This document shows positions 23,671 through 36,010 of a DNA stretch of 64,000 nt, piece after piece. Position numbers and translations under genes: made by a program. The DNA comes from Pelecanus crispus (Eukaryota; Chordata; Aves; Pelecaniformes; Pelecanidae). The stretch lies in assembly GCF_030463565.1 (NCBI RefSeq), contig NC_134656.1:315001-379000 (forward strand), given 5' to 3'. The notes under the pieces are model-generated. The model was not told where the DNA came from. It saw only the letters and a list, made by a program, of their open reading frames with translations, and did not search any database. Numbering within the stretch: position 1 is the stretch's first letter; every line of letters starts with the position of its first letter.

Positions 23671-26600
23671 CGGATGCACGGGTGAGCTGGAGATGCTGCA
23701 GCAGCACAGCTCGGTGTCCTGGGTTCCTCTCCAGGAAGCTGCTGGAGGTGCTGCGGCGTGTTATGTCCAGCCGGCTTGCTCAGGAGCCTCCACTGCTTCC
23801 AGGTCTGGCTGCTGGGACCCTGGCCTGTGGACCCCTGGCCCACCAGCTGCAGAGAGAAGGTGGCTGCAGGATTACAAGGGTAGGTAGACACATCCCTTTC
23901 CTGCCACTACAGCAACAGACATTACTAGGACCCAGAGGCAGCCGTGCTCCCCTGCCCAGCTGTCCTGTGAGGGCTGCACAGACCCAGTGCTGCCTCTGCA
24001 CAGCAACACTCTCCCATCACCCCAGGGCCCCTGTGGTCTGTGATGGGCCCCTGTGTGCAGAGCCGATGTAGCCCAGCCACAGGTCAGATCCCCAGCTCTG
24101 TCCTAATCCCTTCATCTCCTGCTTAGGTTTGCATTTGCTGGGCTTGCCCCATCCTTGCCCAGCCTACTAGCCCATGCCCACGCAACCGGCTCCTGGTCTG
24201 CACCACCCTAGGACTGAGGAGGGCTGGCGTGGGGCAGACAGGAAGGCAGGTGGGCGGGTGGGCGGACGGGCAAATGTCCCCAGCAGGGCAGAGCTTCCCA
24301 AGGCTGCCCAACATGGGGTGCTGAGGTCCTGCTCAGCCTCAAGCTGTGGCTGTCTGACAGGAGGATGGGCACCCCCTTCCAAGGAGTCCATTGCTTTTCC
24401 ATCATCTGCTGTAAAACCAGAGCATAATTTTCCAGGATGTCATTCAAATTCTAGTGGGAAAGCTTATTACTTGTGATTTACCCATAAAAAAGCCTAGTGA
24501 CTTATGACTGTGTGTCTGTGGGTTTGCCCATCAATCCATCACAGGGGCTGCGGGTGGGCTCTCCACAGGGCAGGGGGAGCACGATACGGGGACTGAGGTG
24601 AGCATGCCACTGTGATTGACATGCTGCTTTTACCATCCGTAAAGCCTCTGACATATTCCTTCTGGCTTGGTGCGGATCCGCACTGCTGAGCTCCAGCACA
24701 AATGTCATTAAAACATGTTCTACCCATGGTACCGATAAATAATTGAGGCAGCAGGTCTACACTAAGCTCTGTGCTGCAGCTTTCTTCTCCAGTGAGGGGC
24801 CCAGGAAGATGACCTTTCCTTCTCTCATTTACCATCTTTGAAATGAAGGAGTGCCTGGTGCTTCATCCCCACGCTCATTTCTCTGCTGTATCCCCCAGGC
24901 CGTGCAGGATGCTCCCAGGTCTTGGGGGTCTGGTGTTCTCCCTCCAGTGAGGTGAGCGCAGAGCAGTCAGGCTCCAGACCTTGCCCTTAAGGACAGCCAA
25001 ATGGTGGGTGGTGCCGAAAGCTGTAAGTGGTGCCTGGCTCCTGCCTCAGGCACTGCTGTGCGTGGATGGGTGGGGAGTGCCTGGTACCCAGGCAGAGGGG
25101 TCTGGTGGTCTCAGCAACCCAGGCCTCCTGGGTCAGCAGCCCCAGCCCTGCGCCACCGTAGCCTACGGTTCCCAGCCACTGATGCCCGCCACTCCCCATC
25201 TGCGCAAGATGCCTGGGGCAGCGCCTGTGGGTCTCACTGCACCGATGTGTGATGTGCACAGGTGTTGGTGCATAGTAAATACCATCTGAAATGGCTTAAT
25301 GCACTTGGATGCATTTCCAATACTGCCACTAAGTATGTGGGAAATTCACAAGCCTGGCAGGGAAATCCATGGCTGAGAATGTTAGTCTCTGCTGTGGCCT
25401 TGGCAGTGCCTGATACAAAGCGATCAGTCCATGGGCACAGCTTTCCTTGCCTGGCCAAGGCTGGTGGGAGCATCCCATCTCTGTGTGAGACCCACCAGGC
25501 ACTGCGGGACGGTGCAGTGCCTGCCACCCATCCCCTTCACAGGATGGACCGTCGCCGGCCCTTCTGCCTGTCCTAGCACAAAGGCCAGGTGCCGTCCTTG
25601 ATCCGGGCTCCTGCAGGCCGGCAGGCATGGACCGTGGGCTGGCAGATGAGTTTGCAGGCAAGGCAGCAGCATGGGACACCAGCAGGCTGCTCAGCCCCTG
25701 CAAGCAGGGCCCTGTGTCTGGTGAGAGGGGTGAGCTCACGCCTTCAGCATCAGCTCCCCCCACCATGCAGGTGCTGTCTCCCTCCGTGCCCACGAGCAAG
25801 TTGCTTTTTTTTCCCCCCTTCTCCTGACAGCCACCAGCTCCCCTGTGTCAGTGGGAGTCATTAGCAAGCCTTATGTTAGGAACATGCAGTATAAATACTG
25901 AGTGCTAATATCACCATTTCTAGTGCTGGTAGCAGTAATCCCGGCATGACGCTGTCTCCCCCCAGCAGCCTGAGCCCTGCCGCTCCTCGGATCCGCCAGC
26001 CCCCAGCCAGGCTTCTTCCAGCTGCCTTACGACTCTGGGGTTCAGGTGAGCGTATGTGAGAGAGCTGTGTCACCACAGGCATGGGCACACCCCCATTGCC
26101 CAGCGCGAAGGCACGCACAGAGCCACAGCAAGGTGTTCTGGGGGTGGAGGAACACCCTTCCTCCCCAGCAGCAGACCTGTACACCATGTTCTGGGCCAGG
26201 CTGGCAGCACCTGGAAGCGGGGCTGAGCATGGCTGCCCACCCCTCCCCGCGCACACACGTGCACAGCGGTGGGCGCATGCAGAGGCAGGTGCTGTTGGCT
26301 GCATGTGGAGGGGTGCAGCCATGCAGAAGCGTGTGTGTGGTGAGGCACAGACGCTACACCGTGCAGCGTGCATATGCCCTGACAGATCATGAAGGTATAT
26401 TAAATAGCAGCTGTCGTGCTCTTCCTGAGCACAGCGGTAACACAGTTGGGACCATTGTGATGGCTTCTTAATTTAAACTCATGTTGTCTTTCAGCCACGT
26501 GCTAATGAGGGCTAATGGGGAGATCAGTTTACTGTTTGCCACTGTCGCTGTGTGCTTTGCCATGGCCCTGTCACTCCTGCAACCTGGCTGTCCTCGCTAG

Positions 26601-27439
26601 CTGGTGCCTTCCCCTGCCTCGCTGCTCCAGTGGGGAGGGGGACTCAGGGTCTGCTCCCCAGGGAGTGAGCTCCAGCTCAGCATGTCAAAAACTGCGCTGC
26701 TGAGCTGTCTTCTCTCACCACGGAGCAGCAGGACTCATTCAGGGAGTTAAGCCTCCTTGTGCTGTTCGTGGTCAGCCCCCGCCGGTCTCCAGGGCTCCTT
26801 TGCATCGCAGCACCAACAGCCCCAAGAGCACGGATCAGATCCTGTGCCTGGGACGCCCACAGTGCTGCCATGGCCCCTCCTGCCCCTGGAGCCCCAGGAC
26901 AGCCGCACCCTTGGGACCCTCCTCATGGAGAAGGAGCAGCCAAGTGCTCGTGCAGCCCATGTCAGCCCCTCGTACTGCCCTGCCGTGCCTCAGGGGCTGC
27001 ATGGGGCGCAGAGGTCTCCAGTAACCAGAGGAATGATAGCCCCAGCTGGTCTGGCCACAGCTCAGTAACTTTTTGTCACCTGTGTGCCTGTCCCAGCTTG
27101 CGTGGCTGTGGTGCTGGTGCTCGGGATGGAGCAGCTCTGCATGGGCAATCTCTGCTTCCCAGGACTGCTGTAGGCTTCACAGGAAGGACGGAGCTCTGGG
27201 AGCAGCTCCAGGGGCCCACTGCCCCTCTCCCTGCCTGTCCCGCGCTCCAGGGCTGTCCGGTCTCCCCTCTCCACAGCTGCAGGTGCCGGGTTCGCAGCAA
27301 GACGTTGTCCCTGGGGCTGCAGCAGGGCCCCGGCAGTGCCATCCAGCGTGGCCGGTGGATGGGCAGCCTGATGGGTGCCAGCGCTCAGGAGCGGGCGCAG
27401 GGCGCTGGATGCTCAGTGGTGGCAGCATCCCTGGAGCTT
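23671..27439. other. Intergenic, no gene seen
   Basis: Mostly GC-rich with smaller AT-richer patches near 24400-24500, 24680-24760, 25255-25400 and 26390-26500. The last contains GTGCTAATGAGGGCTAATGGGG, a short repeat of GGCTAATG. No coding sequence, RNA gene or transposon was recognised. Confidence 0.5.
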
Positions 27440-27471
27440 CTCCCAGCCCAGCCTCCCCGGCCCTGTGTAGC

Positions 27472-27499
27472 ATTAATCCACATATTTATCAGGATTAAT
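27472..27499. promoter_or_regulatory. Palindromic pair of bicoid-class homeodomain sites
   Basis: ATTAATCC at 27472-27479 and its exact reverse complement GGATTAAT at 27492-27499 are separated by a 12-bp AT-rich spacer. TAATCC is the core bound by OTX/PITX/CRX-type factors. The pair sits at the edge of an AT-richer segment (about 27460-27610). Confidence 0.4.
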
Positions 27500-27799
27500 G
27501 AAGCATGCAACAAATGTATAGGCGAGGCAAAGCAAGCAGCAGAAAGACAGAGACAATGGATGACAGCAGGCGAGGAGGAAGATAAGGCATTGTATTATGC
27601 AGACCTGGGGAGCAGTACGAAGACACGTGCGCTCGCTGGCCAGGACTGCACGCGAGCAATGCACGCTCCCCGTGTACACACTCCCAAATACCTGCACGGA
27701 CACACAGAAATGCTCACGTTTGCTCACCATCATGCCTCTGTGCACACAGGAACAAAGAAAAAGAGAGAGAGTCTTACCGGAGATCAGCCATCAATGTTT

Positions 27800-28190
27800 A
27801 AAAAAAGCCGTTGAATACTAACACAGCCACTTACACCATATTTGCATACTTGCTTAATAAAAAGTTATGGCTGTTCAAAGCCCAATCATTAATTACGCAG
27901 CATATTTTCTTTTAACTTCCTCCCTTTTTTATTACAGACTAAGCTGTTTTCCTGCTTATTCAGCAAAAACTCCTCACTATTCCACCAGGACGAGACGTGC
28001 AATAAATATGTACTTATTAAGTGTGCATTACAACTACACAAGCTGGGAGAAGTAATAACAGGCCCAACATAAAGCTGAAGTATTTATGCATGTACCTAGG
28101 GCCACTTTAGCTATTTATTTTCACAAAGAAATTAAATTAGATAGTTTGATAGCTCTCAGTGTGGGAATTTACATAGGGCCCAGCCTGTCA
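27800..28190. promoter_or_regulatory. AT-rich island with POU octamer, candidate enhancer
   Basis: Nearly 400 bp of AT-rich sequence immediately left of a CpG island. It contains a perfect octamer ATTTGCAT at 27840-27847, CATTAATTACGC, and several TTAATAAA/ATTTATT words. This is the most AT-rich block next to an orphan CpG island in the window. Conservation and activity are inferred. Confidence 0.4.
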
Positions 28191-28199
28191 GGTGGAGGA

Positions 28200-29110
28200 G
28201 ATATGTGTGAAGGAACAAGCCTACGGCGAGGGCAGGCTGCGGGCGTTCCGCCAAGCCGCGTGTGCCGGGCAGGACCCTCTGCCAGGACAGCACGGTGCTG
28301 GCAGCGGCACGATGCCCCTCTGCGCGGGCAGCTGGCAGGGACAGCGGGCAGCGAGGATGCGACCCCACGCACGCTCACCGCTGGAACTGCGCAGCGACGC
28401 TTCGCTGGAAGCGCGGCGCTTGCAGAAAAACTCTTGGGATGTGGAAGAGGAGGAAGTTTTCTCGGAAAAATTGCCCTTTAGCGCCATTTTCGCTTGAAAG
28501 AGTCACAGCATCTTTGTGAGTTTTTAACCCCCGTTCTTTATAAATGCCTTCAGACAAAAGACATGACGCCTGCCGCGGGCGAGGAGCGGGGAGGTGCGGG
28601 AAGGAAGGGCCGCTGGTGCGGGGCAGCCGGAGCCGCCCCGGGCGCCCTCCGGCAGCCAGGGCCCCGCAGGAGGCCCAGCAATTAGCGAGCTGCCTGATTA
28701 GCGCTGATTGCGCGCCCGCTGCCCGCAGCGGCGGGGCCCCCCGAGCCCGCGGGCCCGGCGCTGCCTGCGGCGCTGCCGGCTCTGTCCCGCCGCGACCCCG
28801 CACCGGCCCCGGGGGCACCCGGGAGGCAGCGGGGGGCACCGAGCCCCGGGGCACCGAGCCTGGGGGCACCGAGCCCGGGGGGCACCCGGGAGGCAGCGGG
28901 GGGCACCGAGCCCGGGGGGCACCGAGCCTGGGGGCATCGAGCCCGCGGCACCGAGCCTGGGGGGGCACCGAGCCTGGGGGGCACCGAGCCCGGGGGGGCA
29001 CCGAGCCCGGGGGCCGCCTGCAGCCCCCCCCGCTCTCCAGGTACCGGCTTCCCCTTGCCCTTGTCCCTGTCGTGCCTGATGTCCCCCGTGCCTGTCCTGC
29101 GGGTTCCTAA
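28200..29110. promoter_or_regulatory. Orphan CpG island
   Basis: CpG dinucleotides are dense from about 28210 to 29010, in the middle of the 40-kb intergenic region and far from either gene's ends. No coding exon can be tied to it. It could be the promoter of an unannotated non-coding RNA or a developmental-enhancer CpG island; part of the density comes from a minisatellite at 28811-29012. Confidence 0.45.
28811..29012 (+). repeat. GC-rich minisatellite (GGGGGCACCGAGCC-type)
   Basis: About ten imperfect copies of a unit containing GCACCGAGCCYGGGGG, spaced 14-20 bp apart. A longer unit containing GCACCCGGGAGGCAGCGGGG occurs twice (near 28815 and 28882), giving a higher-order pattern. The repeat explains the long artificial open frames rich in Gly/Thr/Glu/Pro (+) or Ala/Pro/Arg/Cys (-). 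Confidence 0.9.
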
Positions 29111-32100
29111 TGTCTGCAAGTTATTGAAGGTGGGATTTTAAAATAGCGCGGAGGATGTACAAGTTTTGCAGCGTCAGCACGGGGAGTGACAGGGAGCTGC
29201 TGCGAGCCAGCCCCTCCAGTGACAGTGTCCTTTAATTACAGTTGGTAACTTGGCATCTCCCTCCCTTAGTGCTCGCAGGCTCATCCCCTGGCAGCGGGAC
29301 AGTGGGCACCCCAGGCCGCGTCCTGCCGGTCCCCTGGACTCAGGCGTGGTCTGCTCTGCTCCTCCCTTTGCACAAGTTTTATCTAATCAAAATGAAACAT
29401 TGGCAAGATGCTTCCAAGGAGGCAGAGGCATCTCTTGGAGAAGCACCCTGTGCCTGCCCATCTGCGCATCCCGTGGCGTGGTGGTGCCTGGTCACCCTGT
29501 GCCCTACGGCAACCGCTTCCAGTGGGGGCTCGCAGAGGGGCCAGCAGCTTCCAGGCACGGGAGATGGTGTTTGCTTGGCAGCGGGAGTGAAAGGAACACT
29601 GCCCCTGCCCAGGGGCACGGCTGGGGTGGGAGCAAGTGGGCTGAGCGATGGGGCTGCCAGCAGGATGTGCCAGCTTGCCAAGAGGAGTGTAACAACCAAC
29701 GCTCTCTGGTGAAACAGGAGGGAGCACAGCTCAGCAATTACAGCACAATTAGCTCAAACAGCAGGTTGATTGTAAATTGCAGCTCTGTGCCAGCTACAAG
29801 TACGGAGCGAATGGCAGGCAGGCGCTCTCCCGCAGCCCTGCTGTTTCTGCTTGGGGCCTGAGCCAAGCCGGAGGTGCAGGGCCACGGCCCCCACCATCCC
29901 CCATGGGGTCTCCTGGCACCCGGCCCCGCTCCCCCACCCTGTCAGGCTGCTGTGGACACAGGAGAGGTGGTGAGGAGCCCCGTGGGCTTGCTGCAGCATG
30001 GTTCCCTGCGGGAGGGCTGCCAGGAGTGGCTCTGCAGGCACCTGGTGCAGCTGCCATGGTGAGCACTGTCAGCCATTCCTGGGGACGGGAGCCATGCTGC
30101 CTGCCCGGGAGCATCCTGGGCGCCAGGCAGAGCTCCTGAGCAGTCCCTGCTCCCTGCCAGGGCTCTGGGGCTTGGCCCACAGTGCCAGAACTGCTGCTGG
30201 CTTGGGGCCCGGGATGAGTAGTGCCACCGACTGCCTCTGTCACGGAGCCCCAAACCAGGTTTCCAGGGTGTGCAGCCTTGCTGGGAAGCTGGTAGTTGTA
30301 ACACTCTCCTGCACCCAGTGTGGGGAGCAGCTGGGGCGGGGGAGAGCACCTTGCAGCGAGTGGACCCCCCCGCCCTGTGCCTATGGTGGCAGGGAGGGGC
30401 TGGGCTGAGCGTGGGCTCACCTTGCAGGAGCTGCTACAGCCAAGCAGAGGAGCGTGAGTGTTTTGCTGCCAAGGGGACAAGTGGCAATTAATGCTTGCTC
30501 TTTTCCTCAGAATGACCCTGCCTCGAAGCAGCCTGTTCCCTGGAGCTGTGGGTCTGCAGGGTGCCCGTGCTGATCTGCCTGGAGTAAACAGGACAGCCAC
30601 TGTGACAGGGAGAGGGCCCCGGGGTGGGTTGTCCTTGGTGCACACGCAGGCATCCACCCAAGTCCTTGTGCAGAGCGTGTGGCAGCCGGGCTGCGCTGTC
30701 CCACCGTGGGGATGTGGCAGGGCTCCTGCGCAGCCCTGGGGAGGGGCAGGCTTCTGGGGACCCTGCGCTGGAGCCCCATGCGCTCGGCTGTGCTGGGGGG
30801 ACCCGCGGCACGGGTGCAGGAGGGCACGGCACTGCCTGCGGGGCTTGCGGCAGCCCCCATCCCCAGGGATGGCACCCTTCTCAGCGATGGCCAGGGTGCT
30901 GCGCCCAGCTGGCTCTGGGACGGCCTTGCCCTCAGTGGGGTGTCCCACGGGCTCTGTTCTGCAGGTTGTGCTGGTGGTGCGGCCGGCACATGGAGAGCCG
31001 CGTGCTCGGCAAGAGTCAGCAGACGGTCACCAAGTCTGTGCCGGGGAGGGGCAGGAGGGGCCCCTGTACCCTGGCTGTCCCCTCTGCATAGGCTGTGGAG
31101 GGGCCTGGGGCTGGCGGGGGGCAGCGCCTGTCAGCCTGCTGAGGCTGATGCCTTTCATCTGAGCGTTACTGGCTCATGTCAGGGCAGAGCTGGAAATGTC
31201 AGGGACTGCTGCAGGGTGACCGTGCAGAGTGGCAGATGGTCAATGATGGATTTGTCACTTCAGATTCAGGTGGTTTTTAAATATTCAGCAGAATCGGAGG
31301 TGACAGCTCATGGCAGCAGGCAGAATTTCTGTATGTCTCAGTAAGACCTCCTGGCCCCCTGGGAGGGGGAGCACAGCAGGACAAACCCTGGCACCTCGAG
31401 GCAGCAGCTGGGGACACTGCAGCTGGGGACCACAGCACGTTTGGCCAGGGCTCTCTGTGCTCCCTGTTGCTGATGACCTGGTGGCTGTGCGGGCACGAGG
31501 CCGGCGCCGTGCCTGGTCTGCCCCTGGCTGCTCCCTGCAAGCCCGGAGGCTGGAGCATCCGTGCAGCATCCCGTGCTGCCCGTGGCCGCCACGCTTTGTG
31601 AGCACCAGCTGGGCCCGGGTGCGCCTTGGGGGCACTGGGGGCTGTCTCGGGCTCCATGCAGGGGGTTGGCACAGCCCAGCCCTTTGGTGATGGCCGTGGC
31701 AGCCATATCCCAAGGAGAGGTCCAGGGAGTGGAGTCCAGCGGTGCTGGAGGCATGGGCAGAGCCAGCCGCAGGCTCAGCTGGGCACGCAGAGTAGCGGGG
31801 TCAGCACGGAAAAGAGATGTGGCACAGCGCAGCCTGCAGAGCTGCCCTCCGGAGAGATGTGCCTCCAGAGAGGGAACCTGGTGGTTTGTCAGGGCGGGTG
31901 CGGGTGCTCTGCAAATGCACAGTGGCAGCAGCATTAAGGCAGGAGCCAGTGCTACCGCGGTGCTGTGGAGCAGTTGGCGGGGCTGCTTGGGGCCAGTGAG
32001 GAGCAGGCTGTCAAGAGAGATTCTCCTTCCAGAGCTACTGGCAGCAGCCCTGCCCCAGCTGATGGTTATGGAGAAGCAGTCACGAGCTGTTTCTCCCGCA

Positions 32101-34599
32101 AGCTTAGGAGAGTCCAGCAGCACACACGGTCGTGCAAATACTGCTTTGTGCCTGGCTGGGGCCCTTGTGGGGTGTAGGGAAGGACATAGCCCTGCACAGG
32201 GACACACAGGCCAGCATGGGAAGCATCTCCTGTTGCAGGAGGAGAAGAGCCAGGACAGAGTGCGGGCCCTGGCTGATCTGAGGGACGTGGGACTTCCCTT
32301 CCCTGGGGAGAAGCGTGGCTACAGCTGCAGGGGAGGGAGGCAGCGAGGTCAATGCACTAACGAGCACTCTGGCCTTTGAAGGCAGGTGATGTATTATTCA
32401 CTCTGCATCCCATGTGCCTGCTGCCTAGCAGAGAGCTCTTGCTCACGCCAGCTTGATTGGCTCAGCTGTCCTCGTGCCGCAGCTCATCAGGTGGAAGCCC
32501 TGACTGCAGGGCACTGCCGCCCGTGTGCATTTTCATCAAACTTTGCCAACGGTGCAAGTCCTCCTCCGGCGCTCACGCCTGCCACGTGCGCAGAGGTGCC
32601 TGTGCGGCGCAGCCTGGCTGGGGGAGATGAGCGGGGGCAGATGGCTCGCGCTCCCTGGCCCTCCTCTGCTGCAGGCGGGTGTGTGGGGCTTATGCAGCCC
32701 CGGGGAGGGGGGGCACTGCCAGTGTGGCGGCCGAAGTCTGGTGGCATGAGTGACCCCAGCCAGGCAGGACCGCGCTTGCTGGCTAGGCAGGTGCAGGGCG
32801 CAGGAGAGTCTGCACCCCCATGACCAGCACAGATCAGCCCCGGCAGATCTTTTCCTAGGTGCCAGCTCGGTCCAGGAAGGACACAGACCTGTCTTCATCC
32901 TCAGCGGGCTGGGTTCAAGCTTCTTCTGCTGCTTGGTGCTGAGCAGCCTTCCCATGAGGCTGGCTGCGTTCTCTGTGTAGCTGTGGCAGCTGACCTCCAC
33001 CAGCCGCTGCTCGTGACGTGCTGCAAGGAGACCTTGCCGAGCGGGCAGCCCCCGTGCTGGGGACTGATGAAGGAGGGCAGTAACCTCCCTGCCTCCTCCC
33101 CGGTGCAGCCCGCGTGCGCCCTTGCCGTGCAGAGCCGCCAGCTGGGCTGCCCACACGACCCCATGGGGTGGGCTGCGCTGTGCGGCGACTGCCCCATCCC
33201 GCAGGGCTGTCGCCCCGTGTGCGGTGCAGCACCCTGCCCTGGCAAGGCGATGCTGACAACCCAGATGACCTTCCCGCAGCCTAGCCCGGGGAGAGCAGGG
33301 CCCCGTGGGAGCACCTCGGGTCGGGAGATGGGAAGGGCAGTGTGCTGCCAAGCCTGCTGGACCCGGCTCTGCTGCCAGGCGCAGAACTGCAGCCCCTTCC
33401 CTGCCAGGACCACGACAGACAGTCAATGATTAGTGCTAAAGTAAAGCGAAAGCTAATTGTACCAGCCCTGCCCGCCAGCTCCAGCCTTAGCAGTGCTGCA
33501 GCCTAAACCAGTGACTCCCCAGGAGCCAGCATGTTCGCAGACCGCCCCAAATGCACCCCAGCTGTCTGCAGCACCGTGCAGCTTTGCAGAGCTGACCCCT
33601 CTTCATTGCTGTTGTCTGTTGTCAACAGCTTGCGCCTGTCTTCTGCACAGTCTGCGAGATCGCAGCAGCTTCCAGCAGGGCCAGTTCTCTGCAGCCCAGC
33701 CCAGTGCCAAACTTTTCTTTCTCCGTTAGGTGCTTCTCTGATCAGGAAGCAGAAGGCAACTTGCCGGCCAAACTCTCCTGCAAGAGCTGAGCTTGGCTCT
33801 GGCTCTAGCCTGCACTTAGAGCAATTTAGTATCAGCAGCAGGAGGGAATGGGGAATTAATTTTGCTTGCTGCCACCCCTTTGGGCCACACCTGCAGGTGC
33901 GTGTGTGGTGCCACACACAGCGATGTGCTGGCTCCCTCCTTCCCCTGCTCTCACAGCTGCTTGAATTTCCTTGCCCTGCCTTCATCACCCCTTGAATTAA
34001 CTGTTTCGCAGCCATCAAACACTGAAAGGACTGCAGTCTGCTCTGCCCAACAGGCTTTTTCCCTTCTGGTGATGGAAAAGGCATGAAGCTCTCAAGGAAA
34101 CCATGGGCTATAAATCAAGGGTGGCAGCAGCATCAGGCAGCCCTTGGCTCTGAAGAGGCGGCGCAGGACTCGCTAACAGAGGTCAGGCGCTTGGTGGTAA
34201 CCGTCTGCTCTGGGGCACTCGCGTCCTGAGGGATGCAGGAGGAAATTGCCGTGGGACGCTCACTCAGGTGCAACGTCAAGGCTTTACTACAGAGCCGGAA
34301 TGGCTGGCCAGCGGCGTGCCCTGCCCTCACAGCCCTGCCCGCACATCCCTCAGGAGAGGATCGAGCACGCAGGGCTGCCTCAAGAGCATGCTTTGGGCAG
34401 GCTGAGCTCGCCAGCAGGGACGGCTCTGCGCAGCAGCAGTGTCAGGCCGGTGTCCCATCACATGCCGTGTCCCCTTCCCCAAGCAGCAGTGCAGGACGTG
34501 CCCCAGCCCGGGGCCGGGGGTGGTGGGGCCGTGGGGTGGGTGCTGCCCAAGGCAGTGGGGCTGAGCACTCGCCCCGCAGAGGGGTATGCGGCTCCGGCT
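29111..34599. other. GC-rich intergenic, no gene seen
   Basis: Predominantly GC-rich with open frames up to 384 aa that have low-complexity Pro/Ala/Gly/Arg content and no domain. A small AT-richer patch is at 29350-29400. No transposon, RNA gene or regulatory word strong enough to call. Confidence 0.5.
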
Positions 34600-34830
34600 G
34601 GCTCTGAAGAGGTTAAATCTTTCTAATCGCTCAGTAAGACCTTCTCTAAGAATTTATCTACTTTCTGCCTTCCAAGAACATATGGATAAAATCCCCCTGA
34701 GCGGGACTTACATTTATAGCATCTATTACTGAGATCAAGGTTAATCCAGAGTAATCTAATGGGGTGAAAAGGACTTTATATAAATCTGTTTTAATCTACA
34801 GGACATGATAGCCTGACAAGGCCATCAGAA
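34600..34830. promoter_or_regulatory. AT-rich island, candidate conserved non-coding element
   Basis: About 230 bp with sharp boundaries to GC-rich flanks. It contains several TAATC cores (TTCTAATCGC, GGTTAATCCAG, GAGTAATCTAATGG, TTTTAATCTAC) in close succession, a density expected of a homeodomain-bound enhancer but not proof of one. Confidence 0.4.
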
Positions 34831-35679
34831 AACTCGTGTGCCACAGGCCGGGGCAGGGAGAGGTGCCCGGGTTGCCGGGGGGCTGCACAAGGGTGAGTTG
34901 GCTCATCAAGTGCCCACATCTCCGTAGCGTAGCGGGGCAGTGTCGGGCAGCCAGCAGGGCTGGGACGTGGCTCGCCAGGCTGGAGACGTGGTGGCTGTCC
35001 TGGTGTGCAGCTACTGCTGGTGGCTTCAGAGAGATTTAGCGGCTCTGTCCCTGTCGGGATGTTGTGCCATGGGACAGGGAGGCTGTAAATGCTCTTCCCG
35101 CTAAGTTACGAGCCATCCCTGGTAGGTGTAATTTATCTGCGCTTAGAGAGAGGGGTTGTTCAGCAAGGAGAGGCAGAAGGTGAACTTCACACGGCTCCCA
35201 GTGCTATGGCCACATCCTGCATGCGTGCCCCGTGCCGAGGACCGGTGTTCCACCGGGGCCTGGTGCCTGCAGCACTGTGCACGGGGCACGGCCAGGCAGG
35301 CAGAGCGGAAGGACTTCCCCTGCCGGGATGTCACGCTGTCGTCCTTGCTGCACCCCGCATCCCCCACAGCCAGGCCAGCACACCCTCTCTAAGCCGTTTG
35401 GTGCTGAGCACTGCTCCTGTGGCTCCTGCAGCCCCTGCTGCTCCCGCTGCCCTCCATCCTGCCACCTCTGGTCTCGCTCCGGCTGCTCCCTGTGCGCATC
35501 CCGCAGCGCTGTGCCCGGCACCTGGTGATGTGCTGAGCCCTGCCCAGGCCAGCGCAGCGCAGGAGTGAGTCCTGCGGTCACGGGAGGCCAAATAAGACAG
35601 TTCTCCAGAGCGTGGCATGTCGTTTTACATCTGCTCAGATGGAGACTGAGTTATCCAGGTCCCTGAGTCCCAGACCCGC

Positions 35680-36010
35680 CAGAAGACAGTATCTCAGCTA
35701 AACGATGCAAAAATGATTTAATGGAGGGAACTAATCAAGGAATCCAAGAGAGACTGCTCACCAAGGGCTGATGCAAGATTCAATTAAACTGCAGCCTTTG
35801 TGGGCTCACCATTTTAATTTTCCACAAATTAGCTTAAAAAAGGTATGGAAATGAAGATATTAGATTTTTTTTTTAAAGTCAAAAGAAAAATCCTTTGAGG
35901 ATTATATTAGATATTTCGTTTTAACAAACATAATTTCTATACTCATTTTCTTGTTTTAATCTCAGCTGTTGAGATGCTGTTTCCATTTCAGCTCCAGTAT
36001 CAGTGTTTTG
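35680..36010. promoter_or_regulatory. AT-rich island, candidate conserved non-coding element
   Basis: About 330 bp of AT-rich sequence containing TTCAATTAAACTG, CATTTTAATTTTCC, ACAAATTAGC, AACATAATTTC and a T-rich run near 35864. Flanked by GC-rich sequence on both sides. Confidence 0.35.

Noticed and set aside
26759..27814. 351-aa open frame (+)
   Set aside because: Runs through the AT-rich homeodomain-site element without any change in reading pattern, no family match; random.
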